From Primulina eburnea (Eukaryota; Streptophyta; Magnoliopsida; Lamiales; Gesneriaceae), in contig NC_133115.1 of the NCBI RefSeq assembly GCF_022965805.1, positions 31,797,321-31,861,320 on the forward strand: 64,000 nucleotides of DNA, read 5' to 3'. Shown here one piece after another: positions 10,174 to 21,497 of this stretch (positions are counted from its first letter, which is position 1; each line of letters starts with the position of its first letter). Made by a program: the position numbers and the translations under genes. The notes under the pieces are model-generated. The model was not told the DNA's origin and did no database searches. It saw nothing but the letters and a program-made list of their open reading frames with translations.

Positions 10174-11676
10174 TGTAGTAGCCCGAATCCCAAATTGGGT
10201 AATTAACGGATTATTGGTGATTAAGAAGGTTTAATGTGTAATTTTGACCGAGTCATGATCGGACGGACCGAAGATGGTTCAGAAGCACCGAAGAGTTCGG
10301 AAGGTCCGAAGTGAGTTCGGTGGATCCGATCATTAGGTGTCAAGAGTTGATCGACACGTGGGAGTTCGGACGTTCCGAAGTGTAGGTTCGGTGGATCCGA
10401 TCATGAGGTGTCAAGAGCAGCTGGACACGTGCATGTTCGGACGGTCCGAAGTGTATGATCGGAGGATCCGATCATGAGCTGTCAAGAGCCAATGGACACG
10501 TAGCGTTCGGACGTTCCGAAGTGGTGTTCGGAGGATCCGAACATGGCCTATAAATAGTGCTCGGATTTCTCATTTGTGACTTGCCATTCCTTGAGTTAAG
10601 TCTCCTCTTTGAGAGTTTTGGAAGGATTCTAGGGCTAGTTGTTGTTCGAGCGATAGCCAAGAGCTGCCGGGATTGGTAGCATAGCAGCGCCGGAGTTTCG
10701 AGGCAATCGACATCAAAGGGCTGTCGACGGACGAAGGTAAACCCTAAACCTTTGGTAGTACTAGGGAGTACTGGTTTTGCTAGCCGAGCATGGTAGTATT
10801 GTTCATTGGGTATGCTTTTGATGCGTAGGCTTGTTCTAGACCTGATTAGCGGTGTTGCGTAAGGCTAGGCTTGCTGTGATAGAGGTACGAAAGTACTATC
10901 CGAGATATCCTGGTTGAGTATACATTCATATATGTGTTGCATGAGTATTTGCTGCATTGTTATATGTCATATGATGCATGTTATTATGTCACGGTTATTA
11001 CTGCACGTTGCATTTCATGTTGAGCCGTATCTCCTTCGAGATAGCCTTTACTGTTGAGCTGTATCTCTTTCGAGATAAGCTATATCTTGGGGCCGCTCAG
11101 CCCTGTCTTGTGGACGCATGGACACCGAGAGTACACAGTGGCCGACGGGTCGGGAGGGCTTCGGTGGTCCGGGACATTTTAGGTCCACGTCTGTCTTGTA
11201 GTGGATGCAGTGACCCAGAGGTGTACCGCGCGGCACTATCCACTTGGCGCCTCTAGACTGAGCATCGTTGAGATCCTTTTGTGACTCCTGTTTCTTGACT
11301 ACCCCGGTATCATGATCATAGCATGTGCATTTCATATAGGTCTGTATACTCATACTTTTGTACTGGGCGTTCTTATCGCTCACGTCCTCGGTTTTGTTTA
11401 TTCTTGGACACCCCATTCCCGCGGGGCAGGCCTCAGGTTGGACAGCTCAGGAGGAGCAGGAGGAGGACGTTGAGTAGCTGGTTGGGTTAGTTTTCGGTAT
11501 TGTTCTATTCGATATGGTTGTACTTGTATTTTTAGTTGAGTTATTCTAGACTTCGATTGGGTTGTATAACCATTATAGTTGTCGACTTTTTCCGCTGTTG
11601 TCTCTGATTATTGTTTATTAGGTTAATTGCATGCTTAGTTTTTGATTAGTAGGTGATTCTGGAACGGGTCACTACA
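10174..11676 (+). repeat. LTR 3
   Basis: Third LTR, carrying the same G as LTR 1 at the variable site (11201). Followed directly by the TTGAA duplication. Confidence 0.95.
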
Positions 11677-11681
11677 TTGAA

Positions 11682-13742
11682 CCACGTAAAATTAATCCAT
11701 TTTGTCTAAGTAATTTGATTATCCAAACTTTGTTGATCATGTCAAAAACAAATAATTCGAGATAAACTCGACATTAATAAGGCAATAATATTCTACCATG
11801 TATTGTGACAAAAAAAAAAATAAAACATTTTCGAGTAAAGAGTACATTTTTATAATTAATTTATACGATTCAACGAGCCATATATATACCATGCTAACTT
11901 CTCGTGTTCATAAACGGTTGATTCTACCAAATCTTTCGTGAGTTTAAATGATTCGTGTTTATATAAATAATAGGTATTTTTATTTGTATAATACAAGTAT
12001 TTAAATTTGTCTTTTTATATTATGAAGGCTAAAAAGTTTTTGTTCAAATTAAGTTGCTCAGTATTAATTCAAAGAGCATGTTCAATAGTGCGAAAATGTT
12101 AGTGAGATGAAGTCGACAACTCAATTACATGCTGATATCAACGTTGATAATTTAATAGTGTGTATTCAACTATAAGATTTAATGAATTTAAACAAATTTT
12201 TTTAAATGATAGATTTCCGTGGATTTGTTAGATTTTTATTGACTTTTATAAAATTTCACAGATTTGTAAACAAATTACATGGACTTTTATAGACTTTTTT
12301 AAAGATTTTTGTAGACATTTGTAAAAATTTTGATTGATGGTACAAATTTTGTACTTTTATAAATAAATATATATTTTAAATTTCTTAATTATTTGACATA
12401 AATAATATCTTCACTTTAAAATAATTTTTTAATGTAAATAAATTTACTTATTTTAAAAGTAAATATATTTAATATATGAAAAAAAATCACATTTATATTT
12501 AACAAAATCAAAATTTCAACTATTTTCATGATTTCTTAGCACACGCTTAAATATTATATTAGATCATTGAGGATCAATTTGTTTTTAAAATTTTCATTTC
12601 GAAAACTTGTAAACTAATATTTAGTGTATTGTTCAGTTTTGTTTTTTAAATAAGCTAAACTAGAAGTTTCAGTTAGGCAATAATAAAGTCCTAGTGAATC
12701 GGGTTGTTACAAAAATTATATTCTATAAAGCCTTCTAATGAACATCATTCCAACAATGAAAACGGGGTGACGCAACATAGAAATTATTCGAATTTCCAAA
12801 CATTCAGAAACATATTTTATGTTATTTACGTTTCAGTTAGCTTATTCTTGATAACCTAACTGTTTTTCTTAAGTAGTCATTTTTTAGTGTCCAATTTGTC
12901 AGTTAAGCTTTATTCCACACAAAACTTATTTGATTAGCCAACTGACATTGATTTGACGTGAATTGCTAAATCAAAATTGTTAACTCAACTAAATTTTGGA
13001 CAAACAAGTGTGATTGTTTATTCAACTCCTTCTAACCAATCACACGATCCTAACAATATGTATGTAATTATGTATGTGGTACGTATATATGTACATATTA
13101 ATGTTCTAGGCGTTGCACATTTATGTTGTTTTTCTCGTTTTGCAAAGTTTAATCGTTGAATTTTTATATAAAAATTGACACAAATTAGAGTTAAAATTGA
13201 AAAAAGGGTAACGTGATGATTATAAAATTGTCTGTCAGGGATAAAATGATTATAAATTCCAAAATGGTTGCAATCCATACAATTGTCAAATGGTAAAATA
13301 GTAATTACGTAAATAAACAGGGGTGATATGGTCAAAAGTTATATTTTATAAAATTTTGTCGTTTGTTTTTTTATTTTATTCATCTTATAGAAGATTTCAA
13401 ACATTAATAAAAAAAAAGATAAATTAATATTGATAAAAAAATATTAAAAATGTAATAATAATTACATAAAAACATTGTCGATCGTGTCCATACTCAAATT
13501 TAGATAATTGAAAAAAATAAATGTTATAAAAATTAACAATATTATTTTCATTTTACTAAATAAGCCAAAAAAACATTGTTTGAAACAATAATGCCAAATT
13601 TGACCGATCGTCCTACTTGGGAAACTTGACTCAAAATAAGCCAAACCCAACAGCTAAGACATTGCCCAATGTTTGGGCCCATTTTGTGGAGTTGCTGATT
13701 AGGTGAAATTAATGGATAATTGATTATTCAAAATAAGATATT
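11682..13742. other. AT-rich spacer
   Basis: Over 2 kb of AT-rich DNA. Short overlapping frames on both strands (12977-13159, 13018-13335, 13462-13650) show no recognisable protein. No bounded repeat seen. Confidence 0.5.
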
Positions 13743-13751
13743 TTAGTTTTT

Positions 13752-13935
13752 GAGTATATCTTTTGTGAGACGATCTCATGAATCTTTATCCGTAAGATGA
13801 ATCAATCCTATCGATATTCATAATAAAAAGTAATACTCTTAGCATAAAAAGTAATATTTTTTCATGATTGACCCAAATAAGAGATCTGTCTCACAAAATA
13901 CAACTCGTGAAACCGTCTCATACAAGTTTTTGCCT
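13752..13935 (-). mobile_element. Mutator-type MITE, copy 2
   Basis: Family ends GAGTATATC and AAGTTTTTGCC with degraded terminal palindromes. Flanks TTAGTTTTT and ATAGTTTTT match at 8 of 9 positions, fitting an older 9-bp TSD. Confidence 0.75.
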
Positions 13936-14309
13936 ATAGTTTTTTATAAAACAAATTTGTACTCATCTTATAAAAAAATATAAAGAGAATATTTTAACAT
14001 TTAAAAATAATACATCGAGTCTTTGTAAAGTATATAACGTTAGCAGCTTATTTTTTAAGATTTAATTAAAAATAACAGTTTCAAAATTCATATATTAGGT
14101 TTATGTCGCCATTAATATTGCATAGGCTAAAAATAAAACAGTTCTCGATTTTAAATATTTTTATAAAAAGTATATCTTATATGATGAAGCAGACTACGTA
14201 ACATTACATGTGGTCATGAGATCGATATTTAATCGAAGTTGATATGTAAAATTATATATATGTACTATACATTCTAACATCGCCCATGGATTGTACACCT
14301 CTAGCGGTA

Positions 14310-14722
14310 AGTTGTTCAAAATGTTTGATATATCACAATACGTCAAGAATTCATGTCTCATTATCAAAAAAATATGAATAACAATAAACGCATACCAGAT
14401 TATATTGATTGATCTAGAGTTTGAGTTATGGATCCACAGAGAATCGATCACATTATTCTTATCTTAGATGAGAGAATAAAGTAGATCTAGAATATGTGTG
14501 ACATATATATTTTATGTGAATCGAGAACCATAACCTTAACAATTTTCGACCCATCATTGAAAATTTAATTGAGTTGAGTTTCTACCCATAAGATGGATCA
14601 TACCAATTTATTTAATACTTTTGAAACTCATAATTAACTAAATCAGTTTATTGGGTCTTTTATTAGATAGCTTGTCTATATACAATTAGCTAAATTATAT
14701 GAGCCCACAAAATAATTTCAAG
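14310..14722 (+). repeat. Diverged relative of the solo LTR at 57837
   Basis: From ATATATCACAATACGTC to GAGCCCACAAAATAAT this stretch aligns throughout with 57883-58290, with many substitutions and small gaps. It is probably an older copy of the same Copia-like LTR whose ends have decayed. Confidence 0.6.
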
Positions 14723-15592
14723 TTCAATATAAAATGAATCAATAAAATAATTATATATTACTTTTAAATCTTTTTAAACTAAAAAATTATAATTAGCATC
14801 AGAATTAGTCCACCTTTCAAATGTGGATGTGATTAATTAATATACATATAATTGATTTAATTATAAAATTTTTGAGTTTATTAATTAACTAAGGGAAAAA
14901 TACAAAGGAAATGAGCTGGAAGGAAAAAGGAAATTTGTACCCCATCCATCACATGAAAATTAACAAATATTAATTGCACCCAAATCCATATATATCATGC
15001 TTGTGCCCTAAACTACTCTTTGAAACCTAAGCATGTCCTCTCTTATTGAACACACAAAATTTAAAAAATATCCAACTTTTAACCTTTTTTGGACAACAAA
15101 ATAAATTGTCCCTTTTAATCTGTCTTTGAAATTTTAAAAAGAAATGGCCAATTGCATGCCTTCCCCTACCTTGATCGATTCACAGTCCGATTATTCGATC
15201 TATTAAGTAACTTAATTATGTTGTTAATACTTACAAAACCCAGGTCATATTATGTTTTCATGCATATCAAGAAATTGTTGGAAAAGTAAATTTACAAAAA
15301 AAAATTATATTAGTGTTTTAATAGAATAAAAAATTGTTAGAAGTATATAATGTATTTTATAAATTGGTAAAAAATATAGAGAAAATTATATTAAGTATAG
15401 ACAGTAGACTATATAGTTAAGATAGATGGAAAAAAAAACAGTTTTTATTCATAGAGTAAATTTTAACATAGTGTTTCCATTTCCTAGTTTTAATTAAAAT
15501 TACTCTCCATGCCTCTTGCATGGAGAGTAATCCAGCCTCTTGTATATTATCCGAAATTTTTTTAAATCTATTTTGAAATCTAATAACATATG
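14723..15592. other. AT-rich spacer
   Basis: No gene or bounded repeat found. Confidence 0.4.
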
Positions 15593-15597
15593 TATAT

Positions 15598-16181
15598 TGT
15601 GATACTTTCGTCTCACATCTTAAAAATGAAAGATTTAAAATGAGTTTATAATGGCTTACAATGGACTTCTATAGCAACTTGGGTTAATCATTTTCGTAAA
15701 GCGATGACGAGTACGAAATAGTTGCTATAGGGGTCCATTGTGCAGTCACGCAGTCGCGGGCCCGGGTTCGAGACGTGACAGCAGAGCCGGTCACCAGCAT
15801 GGAATACCGGGAAATAAGTGCTATATGTAGCAAAGTACTACGTGCATGGGAGCCACCTCTTGAACCTGCGGGGCAAAGTGCTACATGACGGGAGCCACCT
15901 CTTGAACTGTAGGAGGCACCTCTAGATTCTCGGCGCTGGTGGATCGAGAAGTCAGGGCGCGACGAGGACGTCGCGTTCTGAAGGAGGAGTGATTGTGATT
16001 CCCTCGTCCCTGCATCTTAAAAGTGAAAGATTTAAAATGAGTTTATAATGACTTACAATGAACTTCTATAGCAACTTGGGTTAATCATTTTCGTAAAGCG
16101 ATAGACGAATACGAAGTAGTTGCTATAGGGGTCTATTGTGCAGTCACGCAGCTGCGGGCCCGAGCGACTCAGGACGTGACA
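15598..16181 (+). mobile_element. TRIM-type miniature LTR retrotransposon
   Basis: Two direct terminal repeats, 15598-15780 (183 bp) and 15994-16181 (188 bp), start TGTGAT and end GACGTGACA. The GC-rich interior of about 213 bp begins with CAGAGCC, a remnant of the usual TGGTATCAGAGCC primer-binding site, and ends with a purine tract GAAGGAGGAG. Flanks TATAT (15593-15597) and TATAC (16182-16186) fit a decayed 5-bp TSD. There is no coding capacity; size and structure fit a terminal-repeat retrotransposon in miniature. A solo LTR of this family lies at 45146-45319. Confidence 0.85.
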
Positions 16182-17021
16182 TATACAAACTTGATCATAA
16201 CAGTGATTAGATGTCATAGATATCACATCGATTTCAATATATTTTCGAATTATATACCTGATCTCGAGTAAGATTCCAATGTAGATATATTGAGAAGTAT
16301 TGAATAGCCCGGATATTATCTCAACCGTGTATATATGTTTGAGTTGGTGGTGTAGTTAAGAACTTAATCGATGATCATGAAGTAAATTTTCTTTATCAAT
16401 ATTTTTCGAACGAACTTATCTCGTATTGTTTGTCTTGTATAACTTGACACTGCTAGCAAATTCGGATTGACGTATAGTTAAAAACACACATATTGAACAT
16501 GTCTTTGGATGGAGACCCGCGAGAAAATGACTAATAAATCAATATTTGGTTGTGATATATGGACGAGATATTACATGAGTTTAGAAGATGAAAATAACAA
16601 ATTTGCACATTTTAACAGCTTTTTCTTGTGAATCGCTCACCTTTTAATTTCAAAGCGCCGGTCAATTCATAAATACCCATTGGTTCAAATGGCCACAAAA
16701 AAAGATGAAATCCCGACCGTAGATGACACCCAAATCCCGTACGTTAATCTTCCTCGAGATAAGCTTTATCTTGCCGTCAGATTCAGTTCGATTGAAGTAC
16801 GGATTTGCCCCGGCATCGAAACGTGATATGGGCAAGGGTAATTTCGGGTGTTGAAAAAGGCACCGTCTCTCCCGGTGTTCAGCCCTCTAATCCTAGTAGA
16901 AAAGTACCGGAGAAGAGCACTCATTTTTCAATTACCCACGCTCTAAGTTGCGCGTGTATATATCCTGCTGAATTTTGAGGCATATAAAATCTTTATACTT
17001 TATATACGAGTTATGTATGCT
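16182..17021. other. Spacer with a GC-richer block upstream of the HAM gene
   Basis: The stretch 16690-16960 is less AT-rich than its surroundings and holds a 45-codon frame from an ATG at 16689 (MATKKDEIPTVDD...) with no known relative, then GTATATATCC near 16958. It could be a distal promoter or a tiny unrecognised gene. Confidence 0.3.
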
Positions 17022-17030
17022 ACTTAATTT

Positions 17031-17215
17031 GAGTGATTATAATGTGAGATCGTCTCATGGATGAGACAATCTGTGAGATGGATCAACCTTATTCATATTC
17101 ATAATAGAAAATAATATTTTTAGCATAAAAAAGTAACACTTTTTCACAGATGACTCAAATAAGATATCTGTCTCACGAATACAACCCGTGAGACCGTCTC
17201 ATACAAGGTTTTGTC
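17031..17215 (-). mobile_element. Mutator-type MITE, copy 3
   Basis: Family ends GAGTGATTATAATGTGAGA and GAGACCGTCTCATACAAGG. Flanks ACTTAATTT and ATTTAATTT agree at 7 or 8 of 9 positions, fitting an old TSD. It lies about 0.8 kb upstream of the HAM start codon. Confidence 0.75.
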
Positions 17216-17224
17216 ATTTAATTT

Positions 17225-18049
17225 TATATGATATTTGTGTTTTGGTAAGTTGATAACTCTCTTTCGCTTTCAAACAAGTTCTTGAGAGGCTTATTATTTT
17301 TCGAAACTTTACTATTGAGTAAGAAATATATTAAACTGGTAGATGTATTATTAATATTATTAAAAAAATATATGAGAAAAGCCTATGTCATACTAAAATT
17401 AATCTACGTCTCCATTACCTTCTATTCCACAATTTCAGTGTTTTTTTCCCAAATAACTAAGTTCAATTTATCTGCTACATGTTCAACACAATTTCTTCAA
17501 ATAATTTATCTACCTTGTGCAAGTCTTCGGTCGAGAATTTCCACTAGTAAGGCGTGAGTGACACGCGCGATTTCTTCACGTGGTTGCGGGTATAATAAAA
17601 GAGAGAGGAAGGACGGTGGACATTTTGCTTCTTTTTTATGTTCCACGCATCCATGGCAGAAAACACAAGGCAGGGACATTTCTGCTTCTTCGCAGATTAG
17701 AGTGGATTAAGAGTGGAAAAAAGAAATTAGAAAAATTGCTTCAAACCTCCATTTTCAACTTTTGTTGACCAGTCATCCAATTTATTCACTGTCCCATATA
17801 ATCAAACTGAAACGATAGCTGCAGCTACAGATTGATGCATGTTCTTTGTGGGTATATATTATGCCCACATGCACATAGGTACTTGTTTATGTTCCCGAGT
17901 TTCCTGCATTTGGAAAGATTTTATCTTGTGGGTTCACCGTTCATATTTAAGATTTTAATTGTCTTGTAAAATATTCTGGGAAGTCTTGTTTTGGAGGGTT
18001 AGATGTAGAGGAATTGAAGGTGTTGGATATTTGGGTGTTTGGTTATTTG
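17225..18049 (+). promoter_or_regulatory. 5' region of the HAM gene
   Basis: This stretch should contain promoter, leader and probably a leader intron. A donor-like AGGTACTTG occurs at 17877-17885 and an acceptor-like GGGTTAG at 17996-18002. The leader contains a minimal upstream ORF, ATG followed at once by TAG (18003-18008). The short frames at 17282-17557 and 17580-17768 show no conserved features. Confidence 0.4.
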
Positions 18050-20164
18050 ATGAAGGGGATACCCTTACCTTTTGATTTTGAGGGTACAAGGGTGTTAGAT
18101 TTGCAGCTGATTTTGAAAAACAGAGGTTTCTTCTCAGATAATTGCAACAAAAGTTACTTCTTGAACGGTAATTCTGGTGAGCCTACTTCTGTCCTGGATT
18201 CTGCTCGGGTTCCTAGTGGGCCTTCATCTTCTTCAACCCTGAGTTCTTCTTTCGGTGGCGGCGGAGTTGGTGGTGGTACTTCTACAGATACGGCGGGGGT
18301 AGTGGCTGTTTCTCACATAAACCCATCTCCCAAATGGATGCAAAACTCCACAACTGCCACCAGCTCCAATGCTGGAGGAGCTGATCCGGAACTCCTCCCT
18401 GTTCCTCCGTCTCTTGAGATCGAAACTGCCTGCGAGAGAGGAAATGCGGAGAAATGTGGTATGGAGGACTGGGAGAGTGTGTTTTCAGGGTCCGTCGCCC
18501 CGTCACCGAGCCAAGAACAATCCATTTTTAGGTGGATCATGGGGGATGTCGAAGACCCTGTACTGGGAAGTCTGAATAAGGTTCTTCAAATTGGCGGTGG
18601 CAGTTCAAATGCAGCGGAGTTTGAGTCTAGTGGTGGTTTCGGGGTTATGGATCAAAGCTTCGGTGAAGACCAATTTGGTGCGATTCCTACTAGCCAATTA
18701 TCTTCAAATCTCCATACTAGTCTTATGTACCCTTCTATATCTATCAATCTAGGATCTTTTGCTCTTCATCAGCAACCTATTTATGATTCTTCTGCAGAAA
18801 TGAAATCTCCCATTTGCAATCCACAGCTGTTGTTAAACCAAAACCAAACTCCGAATTCATTATTTTTCTTGCCTCTAACATATCCCCGACTCCAGGAACC
18901 GGACTTCTTCGCTTCACCTCAGGCCAAAAGGCTCAATTCTGGCTCCATTGGCGGATTCCACGAGCTTCCCGGTGCTATATCAAAAGGGCCTTCTTTTTTG
19001 TTTCCGCAGAATCTGCATCAGAAGCCAATTGAGTCAGGTTCAAACTCGACAAGCGGTAGTGAGGAACAGCAGGCGATTGACCAGCTATACAAAGTAGCAG
19101 AGCTGGTCCAGACGGGGAATCCTATACTCGCGCAAGGGATATTGGCGCGGCTCAATCACCAGTTCTCTCCCATGGGCAAGCCTTTTCAAAGGGCTGCTTT
19201 TTACTGTAAGGAGGCATTGCAAATGCTCCTTCACACGAATAACAACAGCAACACGTCTACCTTTAATTCTTCGCCATATAGTCTCGTTTTCAAGATTGGT
19301 GCTTACAAGGCTTTTTCTGAGATTTCACCCCTGGTACAATTTACTAACTTCACTTCTAATCAAGCCATTCTTGAAGCCATGGATGGATTTGATAGAATTC
19401 ATATTGTAGATTTTGATATTGGGTACGGTGGACAATGGGCCTCTCTTATCCATGAGCTAGCATCAAGGGGCATAACACTTTTGAAAATAACTGCAGTTGT
19501 CTCCCCCTCGACACATGATCAGATAGAACTAGGCCTTGCTCGAGAAAATCTTATTCAATTTGCAGGTGAAATCAATCTTGAATTTGATTTTGAGGTTATG
19601 AGTGTTGATTCTTTGAATTCTAGTTCATGGTCTCCATCTTTTCTTACATCCGGAAATGAAGCTGTTGCAGTGAATCTACCATTTGGTTCCTTTATGAATC
19701 ACCAATTATCAATTCCTTTAGTTCTTCACCGAGTCAAGCAATTGTCACCAAGAATAGTGGCGTCTGTCAACAAAGGATGTTATATAACTGACCTTTCATT
19801 TCCTGGCCGGGTGATCCATTCCGTTCAATTATATTCGAGCCTGCTCGAATCTCTTGATGCCGTTAGTATGAATACCGATACCTTGCAGAAGATCGAGCGT
19901 TTCTGGATCCAACCTGAAATCCAAAAGTCTATAATGGGTCATTTTCGTACTGAAAAACCACAGCATTGGAGGAGTGCATTTTTGTCGTCTGGATTTACCC
20001 CGGTAACATTTAGCAATATTACCGAATCACAAGCTGAATGGGTCGTGAAGAGGACCCCGGTTCGAGGATTCCACTTAGAAAAGGACCAATTTTCTATAGC
20101 TCTTTGTTGGCAAAAGATGGAGTTGATATCTGCATCAGCTTGGAGATGCTCTCATAGTTATTAG
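18050..20164 (+). CDS. HAM: GRAS transcription factor of the HAM/SCL6-22-27 group
   Basis: Intronless 704-aa protein. I start at the ATG at 18050 because the protein then opens with MKGIPLPFDFEG, like the MPLPFEEF opening of SCL6/SCL27; the 12 codons before it have no ATG. The variable N-terminal half includes a conserved acidic stretch around EDWESVFSG and EQSIFRWIMGDVEDP. The GRAS domain covers about residues 341-704: leucine repeat I (IDQLYKVAELVQTG), a VHIID-type core IHIVDFDIGYGGQW near 450-463, a PFYRE region, and a C-terminal SAW motif ending SAWRC. A miR171 site lies at residues 363-370. In Arabidopsis these proteins keep shoot stem cells and axillary meristems active with WUSCHEL. 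Family call is firm; orthology to one of the three Arabidopsis genes is not decided. Confidence 0.96.
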   Translation: MKGIPLPFDFEGTRVLDLQLILKNRGFFSDNCNKSYFLNGNSGEPTSVLDSARVPSGPSSSSTLSSSFGGGGVGGGTSTDTAGVVAVSHINPSPKWMQNSTTATSSNAGGADPELLPVPPSLEIETACERGNAEKCGMEDWESVFSGSVAPSPSQEQSIFRWIMGDVEDPVLGSLNKVLQIGGGSSNAAEFESSGGFGVMDQSFGEDQFGAIPTSQLSSNLHTSLMYPSISINLGSFALHQQPIYDSSAEMKSPICNPQLLLNQNQTPNSLFFLPLTYPRLQEPDFFASPQAKRLNSGSIGGFHELPGAISKGPSFLFPQNLHQKPIESGSNSTSGSEEQQAIDQLYKVAELVQTGNPILAQGILARLNHQFSPMGKPFQRAAFYCKEALQMLLHTNNNSNTSTFNSSPYSLVFKIGAYKAFSEISPLVQFTNFTSNQAILEAMDGFDRIHIVDFDIGYGGQWASLIHELASRGITLLKITAVVSPSTHDQIELGLARENLIQFAGEINLEFDFEVMSVDSLNSSSWSPSFLTSGNEAVAVNLPFGSFMNHQLSIPLVLHRVKQLSPRIVASVNKGCYITDLSFPGRVIHSVQLYSSLLESLDAVSMNTDTLQKIERFWIQPEIQKSIMGHFRTEKPQHWRSAFLSSGFTPVTFSNITESQAEWVVKRTPVRGFHLEKDQFSIALCWQKMELISASAWRCSHSY
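19138..19158 (+). promoter_or_regulatory. miR171 target site in the HAM coding sequence
   Basis: These 21 bases (GATATTGGCGCGG at the left, CTCAATCA at the right) are the exact complement of canonical miR171, with no mismatch. They encode ILARLNH in the first leucine-repeat region, where the same site is conserved in other HAM genes. Perfect pairing predicts cleavage opposite miRNA bases 10-11. Confidence 0.97.
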
Positions 20165-20704
20165 TTGAATTTATTCCCTTTCGACTTGCGAATTTCACGT
20201 CTGATTTTATCTTTTGCTAATTCTATGTTTGGCTTAGGCAGATTTTTAGTACTTAATGTTCTGATATTAATCTCCATTCCTGGCCCTTGCACTATATTCC
20301 AACTTTCCTTAGTATTGAATATAGTCTTTATCTGATATACTTCACCAATTTAGATGTCTGTCAATTCCAATCTCGTTCTTCATTTTTGTGTCACATTTTA
20401 CTGAGATCTTGTTATTACTGAAGTTGTTATAGTTTGAGAAATCCTCTGTTTTGCATCAACAAGTCTGTCATAATTATGTCATCTTGTATTTGTGTCAAGC
20501 CAAGATTTCTTCTCGTCACTACTCGAATTAAGTTTATGCTCTGTGTGTAATGTTTTCCCGTTATTTAAATGCTTGTACCTGCGCTTTACTTGGTGTTATG
20601 GAAATTTTTACCGATTATCATGATTAAAATGCCTTTGAGTTCGTGTTTTTGCACATAATATCCGATTTCTTGCAAGTGTTTTTTTTTTTCTTTCTCTCTG
20701 TTAT
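20165..20704 (+). other. 3' UTR and downstream flank of HAM
   Basis: T-rich sequence after the stop codon, typical of a plant 3' UTR. No clear single polyadenylation signal could be chosen. Confidence 0.4.
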
Positions 20705-20842
20705 ACGTGTCAATCTTACCGATATCCACGATAAAAAATAATATTCATGACATAAAAAATAATATTTTTTCATGGATGGTCTAAATAAAAAATTTGTTTC
20801 ACAAAATACGATCCGTATGATAGTCTTACACAAGTGTTTACC
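20705..20842 (-). mobile_element. Mutator-type MITE, copy 4 (5'-truncated)
   Basis: It keeps the family interior (CAATCTTACCGATATCCACGA, AAAATAATATTTTTTCATGGATG) and the degraded right terminus CTTACACAAG. The left terminus is missing. Confidence 0.6.
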
Positions 20843-21347
20843 TTTAATTAAACTCAGTGACACATACGTCCGTGAACTATACTATGGCACATTTTCAAAT
20901 GATCAGATCTCATCGTATATTTTATTGTATTATCAATCCATTCATTAATTATTTATTTTAAATCAATTAAATAATTAAATTGAATTATAATATTTTCTTT
21001 AATAAATAATATAAGTAATATTTTATTAATTATTAAAAGAATAATATCAAATCAAATATTATATTAATGATCATATTTATGTATTTTTATTATATTAGAT
21101 TATTTATTTATATATTATTTTTCTATCTTTAATTTCGAAAGGTGCCATAAATTTGTGTTAGATACATTTTAGTTTTTCAAAAAATTAATTTTGAAATTTA
21201 TATTGGTTTTTCTATTAAATTGATTCACAGAAATATTTTTGTTTTCCACTTCTATTATTTACCACCCACATCACCTAGCAAATGACGTCTACGAGGTATA
21301 ATTAGATTAATCAAAACCTCCGATACTATCCTCAACACCGTAATAAA

Positions 21348-21497
21348 AACTTATATGAAACAGTCTTACATATCAATTTTATAAAACATATATTTATTTG
21401 GATCACTCGTGAAAAAATATTACTTTTTATCGTAAATATGAACACGATTGACTCGTCTTATAAATAAAAATATGTAAGAACATCTTACAAAAACAAA
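21348..21497 (+). mobile_element. Mutator-type MITE, copy 5 (old, degenerate)
   Basis: Opposite orientation to the neighbouring copies. It retains TTGGATCACTCGTGAAAAAA, TATTACTTTTTATCG and a decayed TATGTAAGA...CTTACA terminus. Confidence 0.55.

Larger units (their letters stand above)
6444..11676 (+). mobile_element. Three-LTR non-autonomous Ty3/gypsy retrotransposon
   Basis: The layout is LTR, interior, LTR, interior, LTR with an exact period of 1865 bases. Each LTR is 1503 bp and starts TGTAGTAGCCCG, ends GGTCACTACA. Each interior is 362 bp and starts with a primer-binding site TGGTATCAGAGC (initiator tRNA-Met type) and ends with a polypurine tract AAGGGGGGGAGAA. The whole array is bounded by one 5-bp direct repeat TTGAA (6439-6443 and 11677-11681), so it behaves as one insertion. 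The copies are almost identical: the difference I see is T at 9336 against G at 7471 and 11201. The element is therefore young. The interiors keep only scraps of gag and protease. Confidence 0.95.

Noticed and set aside
6742..11416. Repeated frames of 62, 92 and 122 codons in the 1.9-kb units
   Set aside because: They recur only because the LTR recurs, lie in the LTR on both strands and have no protein-like features.
18014..18049. Longer HAM start 12 codons upstream
   Set aside because: The extended frame begins with TTG, not ATG, and the family starts with M(K)xxPLPF.
18282..18575. Open frames overlapping the HAM N-terminal half in other frames
   Set aside because: Shadows of the real frame; no family features.
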